A stretch of 64,000 bases of DNA from positions 3,289,023-3,353,022 of the forward strand of contig OY829663.1 in the NCBI GenBank assembly GCA_963691815.1, given 5' to 3'. Made by a program: the position numbers and the translations under genes. The notes under the pieces are model-generated. The model ran no database searches and was not told the DNA's origin. It was given only the letters and a program-made list of their open reading frames with translations. This document shows positions 1 through 12,483 of this stretch, one piece after another (positions within the stretch are counted from its first letter, which is position 1; each line of letters begins with the position of its first letter). Origin of the DNA: Echiichthys vipera. Taxonomy: Eukaryota; Chordata; Actinopteri; Perciformes; Trachinidae.

Positions 1-759
1 ACGTTCAAGTGGCGTGAAGAGCAATGAAGTGGACGTTTTATCCTTGGACAATATGTGGTGTGTGTGTGTGTGTGTGAGGCTGCGCTCTCTGGTTAGTTCC
101 TGGGGTTGTAACCTAATAGCTGAGTAAACAAAAGACGGCTGACTTATTTTTGAAGAACTGGGGCAAACAACAAAGAAGGGAAATAACCCTTGTGACGACT
201 CACAAGTTTTAGTCGAGGAGAATCGAGACATGGGCTGATTGTTCATTTCTCTGTGAAAACAAACTGCGAGGAGATTTCTCGGTGGCGCTTTTACATTAAC
301 AGAACCGTTTTTCCACCGTTGTACAGTTCTGAGGACAGGAAGTGCACTTCTCAGGTTTCTTATGGGTCATACGAAACATAGTTTTGGTTGTTTATAGTTC
401 AATAGCATCTAATTTAACATGATGAAGGGCAATAATCAGTGCACACTGTACAGATATGTGATTTACCACAGCTCTTAGTTGCTGAAAAAGCTTTAAAATT
501 CATATTAAAATGCTTAAAGTGCTTTGAAAAAAAGGTATAGGAACGCTGACTCTGCCTCTTTTATTCCTGTTTTTCATCAGTCCATGATTTAATACCAAGA
601 AACTACAAATATTAGACTTATTTCACTCCTGCGGTGCATTAAATTCTAGGAAATGTGTATTTTTATTGGTGTAAATGTAGAAGCTGAATTATGAACATTC
701 ACAGTTGAGCTTCACGTGATTTTCAACATGATTTTCTTTTTGGTGTGGTCGCCCCGCAG
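1..759 (+). other. kansl1 intron, no recognised element
   Basis: Ordinary AT-rich intron sequence with a short (GT)n at 58-76 and the branch/acceptor region before 760. No coding exon is recognised. Confidence 0.6.
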
Positions 760-925
760 GCCCAGAGAAGCAGCTGTGTCCAGTGTAGCTGCAGGGTAAA
801 CCCCAGCTGTGTGATGTGTGGTGGCTGGCCCACCCCCAGAGAGGACCCTCAGTATGAGCAGCCCACACTGGAGCGCCTGTCAAGACTGGATCTTGGCGTC
901 CACCCCATCCTCTCCTTCCCTGACG
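760..925 (+). CDS. kansl1: kansl1 exon, Cys-rich segment
   Basis: A 166-nt exon after gccccgcag, ending in a GACG|GTCAGT donor (phase 0 in, phase 1 out). It encodes a CxC...CxxC segment (CVQCSCRVNPSCVMCGG) followed by LDLGVHPILSFPDG. It is the first kansl1 exon visible here. Confidence 0.85.
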
Positions 926-3900
926 GTCAGTTTACACAGTCATTTCCTCCTTTTGCATCTAGAGGGGAAGACAAACAAGGAGTGGCCGTAGAGAGACGCC
1001 TCTCCAGGAAGTGCTTTGAGGAGATTGTCTCAATGTACTGAAAATCACTAATGCAGGTCATGTTTCCCTGGATAAGTGTTGTCTCTCTGTCTCCTCTTAC
1101 TCTCCGGACTGGTGTCGTAACCAACAGAAGAACACTGAGTCAGATTTATTAGATATAGGGGCTGATGCGATCAGACTTGTCACGGTCCTTTTGAGTCTGC
1201 GTGAGAGTCCCGTAGAGTCAACAGGAAACATCCCGCCTCGATAACTGACACGCGACAGTCTTTAAAAAAAGAAACTCAATGAAACACGAGCACTAAACCG
1301 TCCGGGAGTTTGTGAAGACGCTGATTGTTTCCTGGAACAGGCTGCAGCTCAGTCGCTCCGTCTCTTTTCTTTCTCTCTATTTCTCCATGGAAATAATGCT
1401 GCCTTCAAGTGCGCTCAGAAATGTCGAGATCACAACGATCTGACAGAAAAGAACAATTGTTAAACGTAAAGTCTACTTGTGACACATTCAGGGGGTTAAA
1501 GAACAACAACAGGACGTCACACAAACACATTTAAGTGACACTCACACCGCTGCACAACCCTAGTGCATCGGTGCCTTAACTTGCAGTTTAAAAACACAGA
1601 TTGTATTCAGATTAAGGAAACACTCCAGTGTCTCAAATGCCACTTAAACACCGTACCCCGGGTATAATCTGAGTTATTTAATACCCTGATTAACAGACGT
1701 AGATAACTCCTCTAGTACCCGGGATATTCATGCATGTAAACGGGGGGAACTTCAATAATCTGATGATTCCTTTAACTGGGGTGAGACCATTTTCTTGTTA
1801 CTGATGTGTAAACGCACTGTACGTGAACGATGTTAATGCGGCCTAAAGGCTCGTTTATGCTCCCACATCGTGCGTCACGTTATCGTGCCTACCCTCATGC
1901 TTCCATGCGTCCTTTACGTTGGAATGGAGGTTGAGCGAAACATCCTGGAGACGGCATTGTTAAAATTAAACAGTTATTCCAATAAAGTTCGGGGGGGTTA
2001 TGACAACTACAAACATGGTGAAGACGGAGGAGATAACGATCCTGTCTCTGTTGAGGAGACAAAATGGCGGGCAGCGTTGTAACTTAAGACGTCCCAGTGT
2101 GGACGGGCAATTCCACACATTGGTTTGACAGATGAGAGAAACTGACGACCAACGTCAGTATTTCAGGATGTCCGTCGGGGCTTTAATGACTCGCTCGCTC
2201 CTGATATTCACGTCACTCTTTGTGTGCCGTGCCCGACACTGCCCCCACGGTTTCTGTTGGCACTGCAACGTTTGCTCCGTATCTGTATGCATCTGCAAGC
2301 TTTCAGGATACGGAGGAAATGTACGCAGAGTACGGACAGAAGGCTCCGTCCGTGTCCGTATGCGTCTCTAACGTAGAGCATTAATGAGCCTTAAGAGTCA
2401 GTGTCAGTGGGGGTCCTGGTCCTTGTCGATGATGCAGTCGGGAGGAAGTCTTCTCTGGATTCACACAAATCAGGATTTCTTTGCCATTATTGAGGAATCT
2501 GTTGTATTTTATCCCGAATGCATCACGTCGATACATTATTTAGACAAAGTTGTACTTCCAACAGTGATTTGGCACATGCTCGTGTAGTAGAACGCCCATG
2601 GTTAAATCTAAATTTTGCATGTCATTGTGAATTGCTAATGTTGAGCTGCAGATGGCCAATCTGAAGCATCCAGCACACACTTGTTTTGAGACTCACACGT
2701 GTTTTTGTTCCCTCGTCCCTTTCAGACGTTTGTATAGGCCTACGTCTGCAGCAGGTGATGAAGAGCCAGTGGCAGACCAAGTCACTGGACAGGAGCAAAC
2801 CACTGAAGAAGCTCTCCCTCAAACACAAGCTGTCCTCGTCCAAAGAGAAGCACAAGTTCACCAACTCACTTATGGCAGTCAGTAAGTACAAATGCATCCG
2901 AGCCACAGACGCCTGCCTCCTTTAACAAACACACGTCTGCACAAAAACACAGAACAGTCCCGTTCACCTCAGTTCGTTACACACAAGAACGCTTGTTTTA
3001 GGGATTGAACTGTCAAATAACAGCAAGTAATCGATTACTCACACCCGACCTTAACAAATAGACACAAATGTCTCCATTCAATTGTGAAATAAGCGAGTGC
3101 ATTTCTCAAAACTCTGCTCATAACCAGGTTTTTCATCTTGCTGTTTTTCAGAGTAACGTTAATTCCAACTGTTTTCTATTTCACAATTGCTTTTTCCCGG
3201 TAACCACTATCAGACAGTTGCGTGATTGGCTGTTGGATCTCATGAACATGAGGACTTGCGGACACTCGATGGATGAAACATTTAAAATTTAAAACACTTG
3301 CTCAGAGAGAACTTGCATCACCTTCCCCGTCTAATGATGATGTGTGACTGGTTCCCGGTGTTGCAGGACTGGGCCACTATAAGAACCGTGCAGAAAAGCA
3401 GAGGACGGTGGACAGCAGCGTGGGCGGCGGCGGTGGCGGCAGCAGCAGCAGCAGCGCTGTACTGAACACAGCCAGGCTCGAGGGCCAGGCCGTGTGCAAG
3501 ACCGAGCGGCTGCAGGGCCTCTCCACACCTTTAGGGCCCTTCGACAAGAACTACAGCCGCAAGAGATTAAGAGAGCACTCGCTGGACAGGACTGACAGTG
3601 AGTCTTCTTTGGACGAAGCCCCCGTTAAAGGCCGGGTTGTGACTCGTGGGCAGAATATCTCATTGAAAGAGGTTTGTTTTGGCTCAAGGGGACCGAGCGC
3701 TCATCTAAATCTGTGTGTGTCCCGTCCTCCAGCCTCCCCGAAACTCTTCCTGGACTCGAGCAGCCCCTGCCCGACTCTGGCCAACATGCACTCGTCCCTC
3801 CAAAGCCCCCTCACGCGCCAGCTGTCCACGTCTTCGGAGAACTCCACGCCACTGGGCCACGGCATCCTGAGCACACCGGTAAGGAAACACCGGACGACGT

Positions 3901-6900
3901 CCCTCTGTTTGATAATGAACGGGGACTCGATCAGGTGTCAGACAAACAGTTTTACAAACACAGCTCTGTCTCAAAATGACCAAAGATAGCAGCGCACCAT
4001 GACACTTTTATGTCTTTGACTGTGTGTAAATCTGGTGTGTTCACATGTCAGAATCTAAAAGTGTTAAAGGGACTAAGAAAAGATTGTTATAGATAAAATG
4101 TAAGACTTCTGCTGATGTCAAATTTCCATAAAGACGCTGTCGACATGCAGGGTTATGATGAGACCAATGAGAGAGCAGCAAAAACAAAACTGAAACTTCC
4201 TTTTCTTTGTGGTTTTGTTTCATTTTTTTTGTTTTTTTGTGCGGTGACTGAGACAGAAAAGGTGTCAGGAAACAAAACCGCCCAGCAGTCAAACAGTGCT
4301 GTCTGTTAGAAACCCCCGCACCAACATGAAAACACGTCTTTTCAGTGTGTTAAAACATCAAAATCCTCTACTTTTATACGTGTTCATCCTCTGATGTGAC
4401 TCATACAGTATAAGATTCATTCCTGTCAAAACACGAGACGCTCCACCTGCAATAAAGAACTCCCGTGTGAGGATTTCATCGTTGAAACTGTCAGAAACGC
4501 TGAGTGAACCCTGTGGTCGTTTGAGTTCATGCATCTGTGTTGAACCCTCACGTCTCCCCCTCCCCAGCAGCAGCCCATCAAAAGGAGGCGAGGTGAAAGC
4601 TCCTTCGACATCAACAACATCGTGATCCCCATGTCCGTGGCTGCCACCACCAGAGTGGAGAAGCTGCAGTACAAAGAGATCCTCACACCCAGGTACACGC
4701 CCGTTTACGCTCCCACAGAGAAACCCTCCAGTAACCGTGGTTGGTTTCCTCTTTCAGTGCATTTGTGTTCTGCTCGTAGTCAGTCGCTGTGACGACCGGC
4801 TTCCTCATTCCCTTTTCTTCTTCAGGTGGCGATCCGTGGACATCTTCTCTCAGCCCATCACTGAAGAGGAAGATGAACGGGAGGTGAGTGTTGAATGTTT
4901 GACTGGAGGATCAGGTGCACACATGTAGCACACGTGTTCTCATTTTATGGGAATGCTGCGTTTGGTGTGGGGGCGAGAGGTGGCGCCTTGGTATACGAAG
5001 ACAAAACTTTATCGTCCATGATGTGAAAATTTGACACAAGAATACAAAAAGAAAAAAAACAGGACTTCAAAAACTCAATATGCACTCACAAAACGACCAG
5101 TTTGGACCGCAGACTATAAGAAAAACGTTTGTACCGTCTCCATCGAGCTCCGTTCTCTCAACTTGATCCAATCGTCTCGCCTACGGGAGTCTCCATCTTG
5201 TCAGACATTGACTCCGCCTCATTACCTCTGAACAAAAAAGGGCTTGTATGTGTGTTGGGGGGAGGGGCGTACGTCCATCTGGCTGACGTTTACCTCCGAG
5301 GAGAAGTGAGGCCCAGAGGCTAGCTGTCACTCAAGAGGCCACGCCCCTAATTATTCATAAACTTTAACCTCCAATAAAATAAAAACTAGTTCTGTGTGTA
5401 GGGACTCTTCTCATGCTGCTGCAGAGGTTTGCTGTTATTTTCAGCAGCATTAGTGGTTAAAAAAGACCTTTGAATGCCTTCACCGTGCTGCCCCGAGCCA
5501 ATCATTGTCCGTGGTCTGATTCAAGACGATAAACTTTACTCTTCGATCTCTAGAAAGGAAACGAGCGCCCAGACATCACCTGTTAACCGCACGTCAGCAG
5601 TGTGAATACTTCTGGGTTGTTTATCCGTCACTCCCCCGTGTGTGAAGGTCTCGGTCTCTCTTAGTGCACGTGTGGACTGTGGCGTCCCGTCTTTGTCCCA
5701 GGTGATGTTTATTCATAACGTATCCTTCATCAGCATCCACACGTCATGTCTCATATCACTCACTTTAAAATGTGTCTGTCTCACATTAATGGATGTGTTC
5801 AGGTGTGACAGTGACACCTGGTGGTCACATCTGCAACACTTTCACTAGATTAATGTGGAAAAAACCCAATCAGAGGTCACAGCCCGTCTTTACTTATTAC
5901 GATGTTAGACGGCTTATTTTTGATTAATAATTAAAACAATGATCTGAAATATTTACAGTCGTCATTTCTAACCAAAGATGGAGACTAAAGGAACGAGAGT
6001 GAGAAGACGAACGAAGGGTTTGAGAAGTCTTAACAACATTTATTTCAGTTTCCTCCAAAAGATTAAATTTACAAACGCTTTTATGATATTAAAGATATTA
6101 AAGAACTGGCAGCCATAAATGACTTTGTGCTATTGTCCCAGACCTCTGGCCGTAATAACATTAGGATTTATTGTTTCACACAGTCTAGAAGTACGGACAG
6201 GAAGTGAAATAGCATAAAAACATCCGCATTTATGAGTTTATCCTTTTGGAAACAGTAACGGTGAAACATTGTCTGTATGTTTTATTAAAATGTCTTTAAA
6301 GGAGCTGAAAATATGTGAAATACGACATCTTTTTCACAACAACGTGCACTTTGCTGCTGCATGAATGTTGTGAAGGTCGAGTACGGCTCCTTTTTAAAAT
6401 TAAACTTGGTGAAACAGACGGCTGCAGCCACCGTCCCGGGTGTTTTCACTCATTTAATATGCCAATCCTCTCATTACTGAAGTACTCAGGAGGTCAGCAA
6501 CGTCATGATTCTGTCACTTTGACCAAAGAGCGTCATGGTAATTATATATTTATATCCTTAATATTACAAACTGAGGAAGATCTCAAGTGATTCTCCGAGG
6601 CCCAGGTAGTGTGAGTACAAACGGGCCTGGAGGGGGGGACAAGGACCCTAAAGCATGGGGCACGGGACGGACGCACAGTGGGAGGGCGCCCTCACACAGA
6701 TGATCTGTCTGCCTCTACGGCCACGAGTTAACCTGCTGTTGTTTTCTGCCGTTAAGTTTCGTGGAAGGCTTCGGCGAGCAGATCACTTTTATCGAGCCGG
6801 AGTACAAACCAACGTCACGGCAACAAAGGTGCAGAAAACGATCATGACGGAGCAGAAACACTGACATTTGACACGTGTGGAAAAGGGAACAGCAGCTCCT

Positions 6901-7123
6901 CAGAATATGTTAGAGAATGTGTTTGTGTTTAAATGATGAGCTGTAAAGTGAAGCGAGCACGCGTTCAGGCTCCTGACGGTGTTTTCGTGTGTGTGCAGGT
7001 GGAGGACCTGACAGACGCAGCCTTCACGCAGCTCCACCAGCCCCACGAGGACCAGGAGCGCTCCCGCTGGACCTGGATGGCCCTGGCTCCAGCTAAGAGG
7101 CGGGGCAGCAGGTCAGTACAGAT

Positions 7124-7163
<40 letters not shown>

Positions 7164-9011
7164 TGACCCCCCGTGTTTGATTGTAGGCCGTAGTTGTGAC
7201 GTTCTGACCTCTGCTCCCTTCAGGTCGTACAAATCTGTCGACGGACGCACCACGCCGCTGCTGTGCGGGACCAACCCTCCCACCCCTCAGCCCGCGTCCC
7301 CGGACCCGGGCCACTGCCCCATGCTCCACGACTACAGCTACGTGCCGTCGCCCATGAGCCCACCCAGCCCCGACACCACCTCCAACCCCCACACGCCCTG
7401 CTCCAGGGACTCCCATCGGCTGCTGTCCAGCGAGGACACGCGCTGCTCCACGCCAGACTTCACCTTTGAAGAGAGGGTAGGTTCTCCGACCGCCGATGCT
7501 CCTCCCACGCCATCAGCTCGCCGTTAGAAGAGCGGTTTTGTTCTCACGATGTTTCGAAGCCTGCAGACGTTTGTTTCCACGTCACGGGTGGAGACAAATA
7601 CGTTTGAACAGTAATTTCACCTCAGCCTCGAGACCGTGACGCAAATAATGACCTTATCTTTGTACCTTACGTTTGTTTTATTTCACTTCTTTTGTTGTTA
7701 AATTCTTCACACAGTTGTTGGCAAATCATTAACTTCCCTGTTTACCTTTTACGTAATTAAGTTATGTTCAACTCCACGCCCACAGTAGAGGATTCAGTCC
7801 CTGAAACACACGTTTGTCTTCTCTTCAGTAGCGCCACAGTTAAAGACAAACGGCGTCCAAACGGAGGCGGTAGATAAATCCAGCTCCTGACGCTGAACGC
7901 CACGGCCTCTGACAACATCAGTGCGCCCAGTTTAGAAGTCTTGGCATACCATGACTTCTTTATTTATTTTTTTAAACTTACTTACTATATAATATGACTA
8001 ATTTATTTATTAAATGAACTATACTATGACTTTTTTTATTTCTTTTTTAAAACCTACTATGACGTATTTTATTAAGTTACTATACTAACTATTTTATTTT
8101 ATTTATCAAATTAACTATACTAAGACTTTTTTGTATATTTATTTAACTTACTATACCATGAATTACTAATTTTTATTCATTTATTAAACTTACTATATTA
8201 CTAATTTTTATTCATTTATTAAACTTACTATATTACTAATTTTTATTTATTTATTAAACTTACTATATTACTAATTTTTATTTATTTATTAAACTTACTA
8301 TATTACTAATTTTTATTTATTTATTAAACTTACTATATTACTAATTTTTATTTATTTATTAAACTTACTATATTACTAATTTTTATTTATTTATTAAACT
8401 TACTATATTACTAATTTTTATTTATTTATTAAACTTACTATATTATGAATATTTATTTTTTATTTATATTTTTAAACTTCTGACTTTTGTATTTTTTCAA
8501 CATAATATACATTTTTTAAAGTTACTTTACAATAACTTATTTATTTTGTCAACATTTGCACTTTGCCTGTTAAATGTATATTTTAACGCCTCGTTGACAC
8601 ACGACACTAAAAACCACACGTTCATTATGAAGCAGATTTAAAGCGTTAAAGTTTAATTTTATCCCAAAATAATGAAATGCGTAATTTAACTGTAAGTCAT
8701 GACACTGTTGAAGTGTGAGCTTGTTTCCCGTCTAATTGTATTTAAATGGTCTTTTGTGTGACGCTCTGCAGACGGTAGCGCCGTGGGAGCGCCGCAGCTT
8801 CCCCATGCCCGAGGACCCGGCCCTGGAGCCGGAGCCGGAGAGCGACGCCCACATCAGGCCCAGAATCCGCAGCATCTCAGGTTGCCGAGCGACCGCCTAC
8901 GGACGCCTGGATTCGGACGACATGGAGCCTTGTGACGACGACGGCGGCGGAGGAGGCGGCGGCGGTGGTGGTGTCGTCCCTAAACACAGGGCGTCCACCG
9001 CCCACCGATGA
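760..9011 (+). CDS. kansl1: KAT8 regulatory NSL complex subunit 1, C-terminal part (8 exons)
   Basis: KANSL1 is the scaffold of the nuclear NSL complex, in which it binds the acetyltransferase KAT8/MOF and WDR5. Exons 760-925, 2726-2881, 3367-3878, 4568-4692, 4826-4883, 6999-7111, 7224-7476 and 8772-9011 join in one frame to give 540 C-terminal residues and a TGA stop. All junctions are AG/GT with matching phases. Matches to the vertebrate family, recalled rather than searched, include KSQWQTK, KKLSLKHK, RRRGESSFDINNIVIPMS, EILTPRW, EDLTDAAF, RRGSRSYKS and SEDTRCSTP. The PEHE domain starts at about 4568. The N-terminal half lies upstream of the window. Two Gly/Ser runs look lineage-specific. 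The gene converges on mapt, as in human. It could be either the kansl1a or kansl1b paralogue. Confidence 0.95.
1847..2391. mobile_element. Harbinger-type MITE, 545 bp
   Basis: The termini are inverted: AGGCTCGTTTATGCTC on the left matches the reverse complement of GAGCATTAATGAGCCT on the right, with two mismatches. Both ends are flanked by TAA (1844-1846 and 2392-2394). A 3-bp TWA duplication is characteristic of PIF/Harbinger. There is no transposase frame. It sits in a kansl1 intron. Confidence 0.75.
2726..2881 (+). CDS. kansl1: kansl1 exon, basic linker
   Basis: A 156-nt exon between ccctttcag and A|GTAAGT, phase 1 in and out. It encodes the Lys-rich KSQWQTK...KKLSLKHK stretch that is conserved in KANSL1. 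Confidence 0.88.
3367..3878 (+). CDS. kansl1: kansl1 exon, Gly/Ser-rich linker
   Basis: A 512-nt exon from gttgcag to CACCG|GTAAGG. It carries a GGGGGGSSSSS run and the conserved SPLTRQLSTSSENS motif. The part at 3673-3730 reads less like the family (VCFGSRGPSAH...) and could be a retained mini-intron. It is open and in frame, so it is kept. Confidence 0.85.
4568..4692 (+). CDS. kansl1: kansl1 exon, start of PEHE domain
   Basis: A 125-nt exon encoding QQPIKRRRGESSFDINNIVI and then EKLQYKEILTP. The acceptor is a triple cag (4565-4573), so isoforms may differ by one or two Gln. Phase 0 in, phase 2 out. Confidence 0.95.
4826..4883 (+). CDS. kansl1: kansl1 exon, PEHE domain
   Basis: A 58-nt exon (ttcttcag to GGGAG|GTGAGT) encoding RWRSVDIFSQPITEEEDERE. 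It continues the PEHE domain with an acidic stretch. Confidence 0.9.
5124..5395. repeat. dispersed repeat C, copy 1
   Basis: This copy shares long near-identical blocks (for example GGCTGACGTTTACCTCCGAG and GGCCACGCCCCTAATTATTC) with 25150-26075 and, inverted, with 35480-35960. The family is not identified. Confidence 0.75.
5396..5512. repeat. foldback element A, solo arm remnant
   Basis: It begins TGTGTAGGGACTCTTCTC and runs through the arm shared with the copies at 22.0, 32.2, 58.2 and 61.9 kb. The partner arm and centre are missing. It abuts repeat C directly. Confidence 0.8.
6593..6700. repeat. fragment shared (inverted) with 41270-41400
   Basis: The block CCGAGGCCCAGGTAGTGTGA through GACAAGGACCCTAAAGC recurs as its reverse complement near 41338-41400. 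There it adjoins a Myb/SANT-like frame, which suggests a Harbinger-derived element. Confidence 0.65.
6999..7111 (+). CDS. kansl1: kansl1 exon, PEHE domain
   Basis: A 113-nt exon (gtgtgcag to GCAG|GTCAGT) encoding VEDLTDAAFTQLHQ...ERSRWTWMALAPAKRRGS. The downstream intron is only 112 bp and contains a (CA)n tract at 7128-7161. Confidence 0.95.
7224..7476 (+). CDS. kansl1: kansl1 exon, Pro/Ser-rich
   Basis: A 253-nt exon encoding SYKSVDGRTTPLLCGTNPPT...SSEDTRCSTPDFTFEER. It has multiple SP/TP sites, as in the vertebrate protein. Phase 2 in, phase 0 out. Confidence 0.95.
7970..8460. repeat. AT-rich 35-bp tandem repeat
   Basis: A unit of about 35 bp (ACTAATTTTTATTTATTTAT followed by TAAACTTACTATATT) repeats about eight times in good register from 8162 to 8442. 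Degenerate related sequence lies upstream. The array is inside the last kansl1 intron. Confidence 0.85.
8772..9011 (+). CDS. kansl1: kansl1 last coding exon
   Basis: This exon starts after gctctgcag with TVAPWERRSFP, the conserved KANSL1 tail motif, and ends TAHR-stop at 9009-9011. It contains a DDDGGGGGGGGGG tract from a GGC/GGT run at 8942-8973. Confidence 0.93.
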   Translation, partial: TVAPWERRSFPMPEDPALEPEPESDAHIRPRIRSISGCRATAYGRLDSDDMEPCDDDGGGGGGGGGGVVPKHRASTAHR

Positions 9012-10670
9012 ATGACTGACAGGCTGCGGCCCCGCCCCCCGCCCCTGCCCCGCCCCCCCCACGCCCACAGCTCCTCTCTGGCATTAACAAGCAGAACCTC
9101 GACGCAGAACACGACATTCAGTGGGTTCCTGTTGTTTGATATTCAAACATCAGAATAATTCTTTCACAGTTTTTAGTGAACTTTAAGGAGATAGAAGCCT
9201 TTTTCCCTACACTCGCTTTGTCACAGGAGAAAAAAGGATAAATGTAAAAAAAAAAAAAAGTATAAAACAACACGTTACAAAAATGTTTTCTGTAGTAGGC
9301 TAAACAATGTACATGGGGGCTTAGTGGTGTGTCATACGTGGCGTGTACACTCGTAGCGCACTATGTAGCGGACTCCTCAAAAACATGGCCAAAGGGTGTT
9401 TTCTATCGACTAGTTTGCTTGTAATTCCCATGTACATTTTTAGTGGAGTGACAAATTACAACAGCGCCCCCGTCCCTCGTCCCCCGCCCCTCGCCCCCCC
9501 CTCATCCAAATAAACAGGTACATTTGCGATGTGGCCCCGCCCCCTCCCCTCCCCGCCCTCCTCCCTCTAGAGGTCGCCTGAAATCACCAGAGCACTTCTC
9601 CAACTGCCAAGTTGAGTTTCGTTGGTTTGCTTTTCTTTGTTTTTGTTTATTTTTCCTCATTCCTGACGTGTTTTCTTTGTGTCCGTCGCTGCGTAACACA
9701 GTAAATCATTCCTTCAGTCTCTGATCGGAGAGCGTCCGGCTCCTCCTCCTCCTGTCGTCGTCGTCGTGGTCGTGGTCGTCTCCCGCTCTCACTTCTGTTT
9801 TTGAACACGAGGGTTGGTGGCACAGAGAGGACCGGGGTTTCTTTTCTTTCTTTCTTTTGTTTTGTTTGTTTTTGTTTTCAGCACTTGCCCCTACAGGAAC
9901 GTAACCGCTGCTGCATGCTGGGAAACATGCTCATGTTCGTCTTATCACAACAGCACACAGTTCAGATTTCCACTTATTAAAGAAAAGACACAGCAGGGGG
10001 ACGATCGTCTCTCTCTCTCTCTCTGTCTCTCTCTCTGTCTCTCTCTCTCTCTCCCCCCCCCCCCCCTCTCTCTCTCCGTACAGTCGCTGCTGTATCACCA
10101 CACTTCAATAAAGACGTAACACACTGCCCCCCTCCGCCCCGGCCTCTTTTCTCTGGTTCGGCTCGACGCGTTTTCTCTCGCGTACGTTTCAAATGTAGCA
10201 GCTCTCACCTAGAAGACCCCGCCCCCAACCCCTCCACCCCCCCACCAACCCCTCCACCCCCACCACCACCCTGAGCTCAGGTTTTTCAATTTAAGGGAAT
10301 ATTTTCTGCTGTTTTAGGACTTTCACTTCGGATCAGACCTTCAGACTGAACTCTGTCGCAAGATGGAGTCCACCGCCACCGCCCCACCCATGTCATAACC
10401 ACACTCTTCTTCTCCCCCCCCACACCTCCACCCCCACCCTTACTTAAGTAACTAATTGCTATGCAAAAAAAAACTATGGTTGTTTTTCATTCTTCACCTC
10501 CTTTTGATGCCACAGCCATTCAATCACTGTTTCTTTCTTCTTTTGTAGTTAAAAGCAAGATGTCAATGTACCTGTTCGATTGTTGCAGCAGTTAACCTAA
10601 TCAAAAAAGCAGACTTGTTTTTTCTTTTTTGTAAATAGTACCATTAAAACATTTATGTTTAACTTGGCGT
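9012..10670 (+). other. kansl1: kansl1 3' UTR (inferred)
   Basis: No further coding frame is seen here. Candidate poly(A) signals are AATAAA at 10107-10112 and ATTAAA at 10643-10648. The stretch includes C-rich runs and a CT microsatellite at about 10008-10075. The end point is inferred. Confidence 0.55.
10107..10112 (+). terminator. poly(A) signal, kansl1 (proximal candidate)
   Basis: A canonical AATAAA about 1.1 kb after the kansl1 stop. A second signal, ATTAAA, lies at 10643-10648 and is followed by a T/G-rich stretch. Confidence 0.45.
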
Positions 10671-11649
10671 TCATGTTCTGGCCTCAACTCCTTCAGTGTG
10701 ACCGCCATCTGAAATCAACTCCACGCCGTCACTGTCGACGGAACAATCAGGAAACTCAGATTTACGGACGCACGTTGCACCTGAACGCAGCGTGAGTCCA
10801 GCGCTCAGACAGTGAGTCGACGTGACACACACAGGGGGAGGGGGGGGGGTGATTTCAGACGGGCGCTTGTGTGTTGCTGCTGCGGATCCTTCACGACCAC
10901 CACGGTGACTTCATAGCGTTTATTTTCAAATACACACAAACAGCGACGAGAATCATCATAAACCAGTTATTGATCAAATGCACAATAACGAGAACAATCA
11001 CATTTCCACAAACTGTACAGCGTCAGAAAGAAACTAACAAGGGGGATGAGTGTTTTTTGTTACTGCAGGGGGAAAAAACAACCTCTCGAGGACCCGACCG
11101 AAGCACGTCGCCAACGCCGACACGCTTCCCTCGTCCTGCGCGGCGGGAGCAGCTCGCCGTCCCCTGCACACTCGGGACGAACTCAAGACAAAGCACCGAG
11201 AACTCAGCATGCACGTAATGTCGTAATGTTGCGAGCGCACCCTTAAAAGTCCCGTCTGCGTGTTTCCGCGTAGAGATCAAACACTTTAATATCCGTTGGC
11301 AACACGTTAAACACACACAAGTGGGAGAAAAGTGTCTTTTTTTGTTTTTTAATCTGGATCTGAAGCGTTTTTATCAAACAGGACGCACAAAGAGGGAGAG
11401 ACCACTCTGTGACCGGGGGGAGGCAACAAGCAGACGCTCTCACATGAGGTGCATGCAAGAAGGTTATTAATATTAATGTGATTAATATCGATGAGTGTTC
11501 ACCAACATCGGGACGGTGTGAGAGTTTTTCTTTGAGCACATTTTTAAGGGAACGTTGTTTGAGGAAAAGCAGCTGGTCGCGTTCGTTTCCTTCAACTCAA
11601 ACGTTCTTTACAGTGAAGTCGAACGTCGTCATCAGGATCTGAAACTCAG

Positions 11650-12331
11650 TGTGTGGCCAAAAGTGTGTGGACGGCCCTGCTGACTCTGGGTTCGTTTCTT
11701 TGGTTCCCTTTAAGGAAATCCACAGAACACACACACAACAATGACGTGTGTGTGTGTGTGTGTGTGTTTGTCAGGTGAGTAACGGCAGGTGGACGCGTGC
11801 AGCACGTGGAGAAGAACAGGTGTTTAAGTTTGGAGCGAGTCCAAATCACAGGTCAAATACAGAAATCTAATTTCATTAATATTACATGTTTTATGCTGCG
11901 TTCACGTGGCGTCAGAATAATCAGAAAAATGAGCTCCACACTGGAAGAAATTCACGCTGCGTTAAAAATGTGAGCTGGGGCACGAGGCCTTCAGGGGGTC
12001 GTGACAAAATGCACCAAATCGTGTTCAGTTTTGTGTTTTCTGCTCAGAATCATTAATAATTATTAATTTTCTCTTTTTTAAAGTATTCTAATGAAACCAG
12101 GCGCTGGATCGGACGCAGGTCGAACTAAAAACTCACAGCAAATAAACGTTTCCAAAGACGGTTTCTGTGTTTTTATCACTGATGTTTAATTTTTCTAATG
12201 AGTTTTGGTTTGAATTTGTTCCTTGATGCTTTAAAAACAGTGAAACGACCTGAATCCAGCAGAGTGGAGGCTGTTAGAACCACACACACACACGGGTGAT
12301 ATCCAGGTGTCCACATACTTTTGGCCGGTGT
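11650..12331. mobile_element. Tc1/mariner-like MITE with inverted ends
   Basis: The left end GTGGCCAAAAGTGTGTGGAC matches the reverse complement of the right end GTCCACATACTTTTGGCC with one or two differences. This terminus is widespread in fish Tc1-type MITEs. No transposase frame is present. Confidence 0.65.
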
Positions 12332-12483
12332 TATCAGGATATTTCATCAGTGGAGAGCAGAGCAGCGGACCGTCCCGTCACGTTGAGTCCTGGGTCCGGT
12401 GCTGCTCAGGTTCTGATGCAAAGATTCAAACGGCCGAGCAAATGAACCCACTGCTCCACAGTTTCACTCCACTCGGCCCAAAA

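Larger units (their letters stand above)
4884..6998 (+). other. kansl1 intron with repeat fragments
   Basis: This intron holds element C (5124-5395), a solo arm of foldback A (5396-5512) and a Harbinger-like fragment (6593-6700). No exon is seen in the remainder (about 5.5-6.6 kb). Confidence 0.6.

Noticed and set aside
7093..7416. 107-codon - strand frame opposite a kansl1 exon
   Set aside because: Shadow of the GC-rich Pro/Ser coding exon and the adjacent (CA)n.
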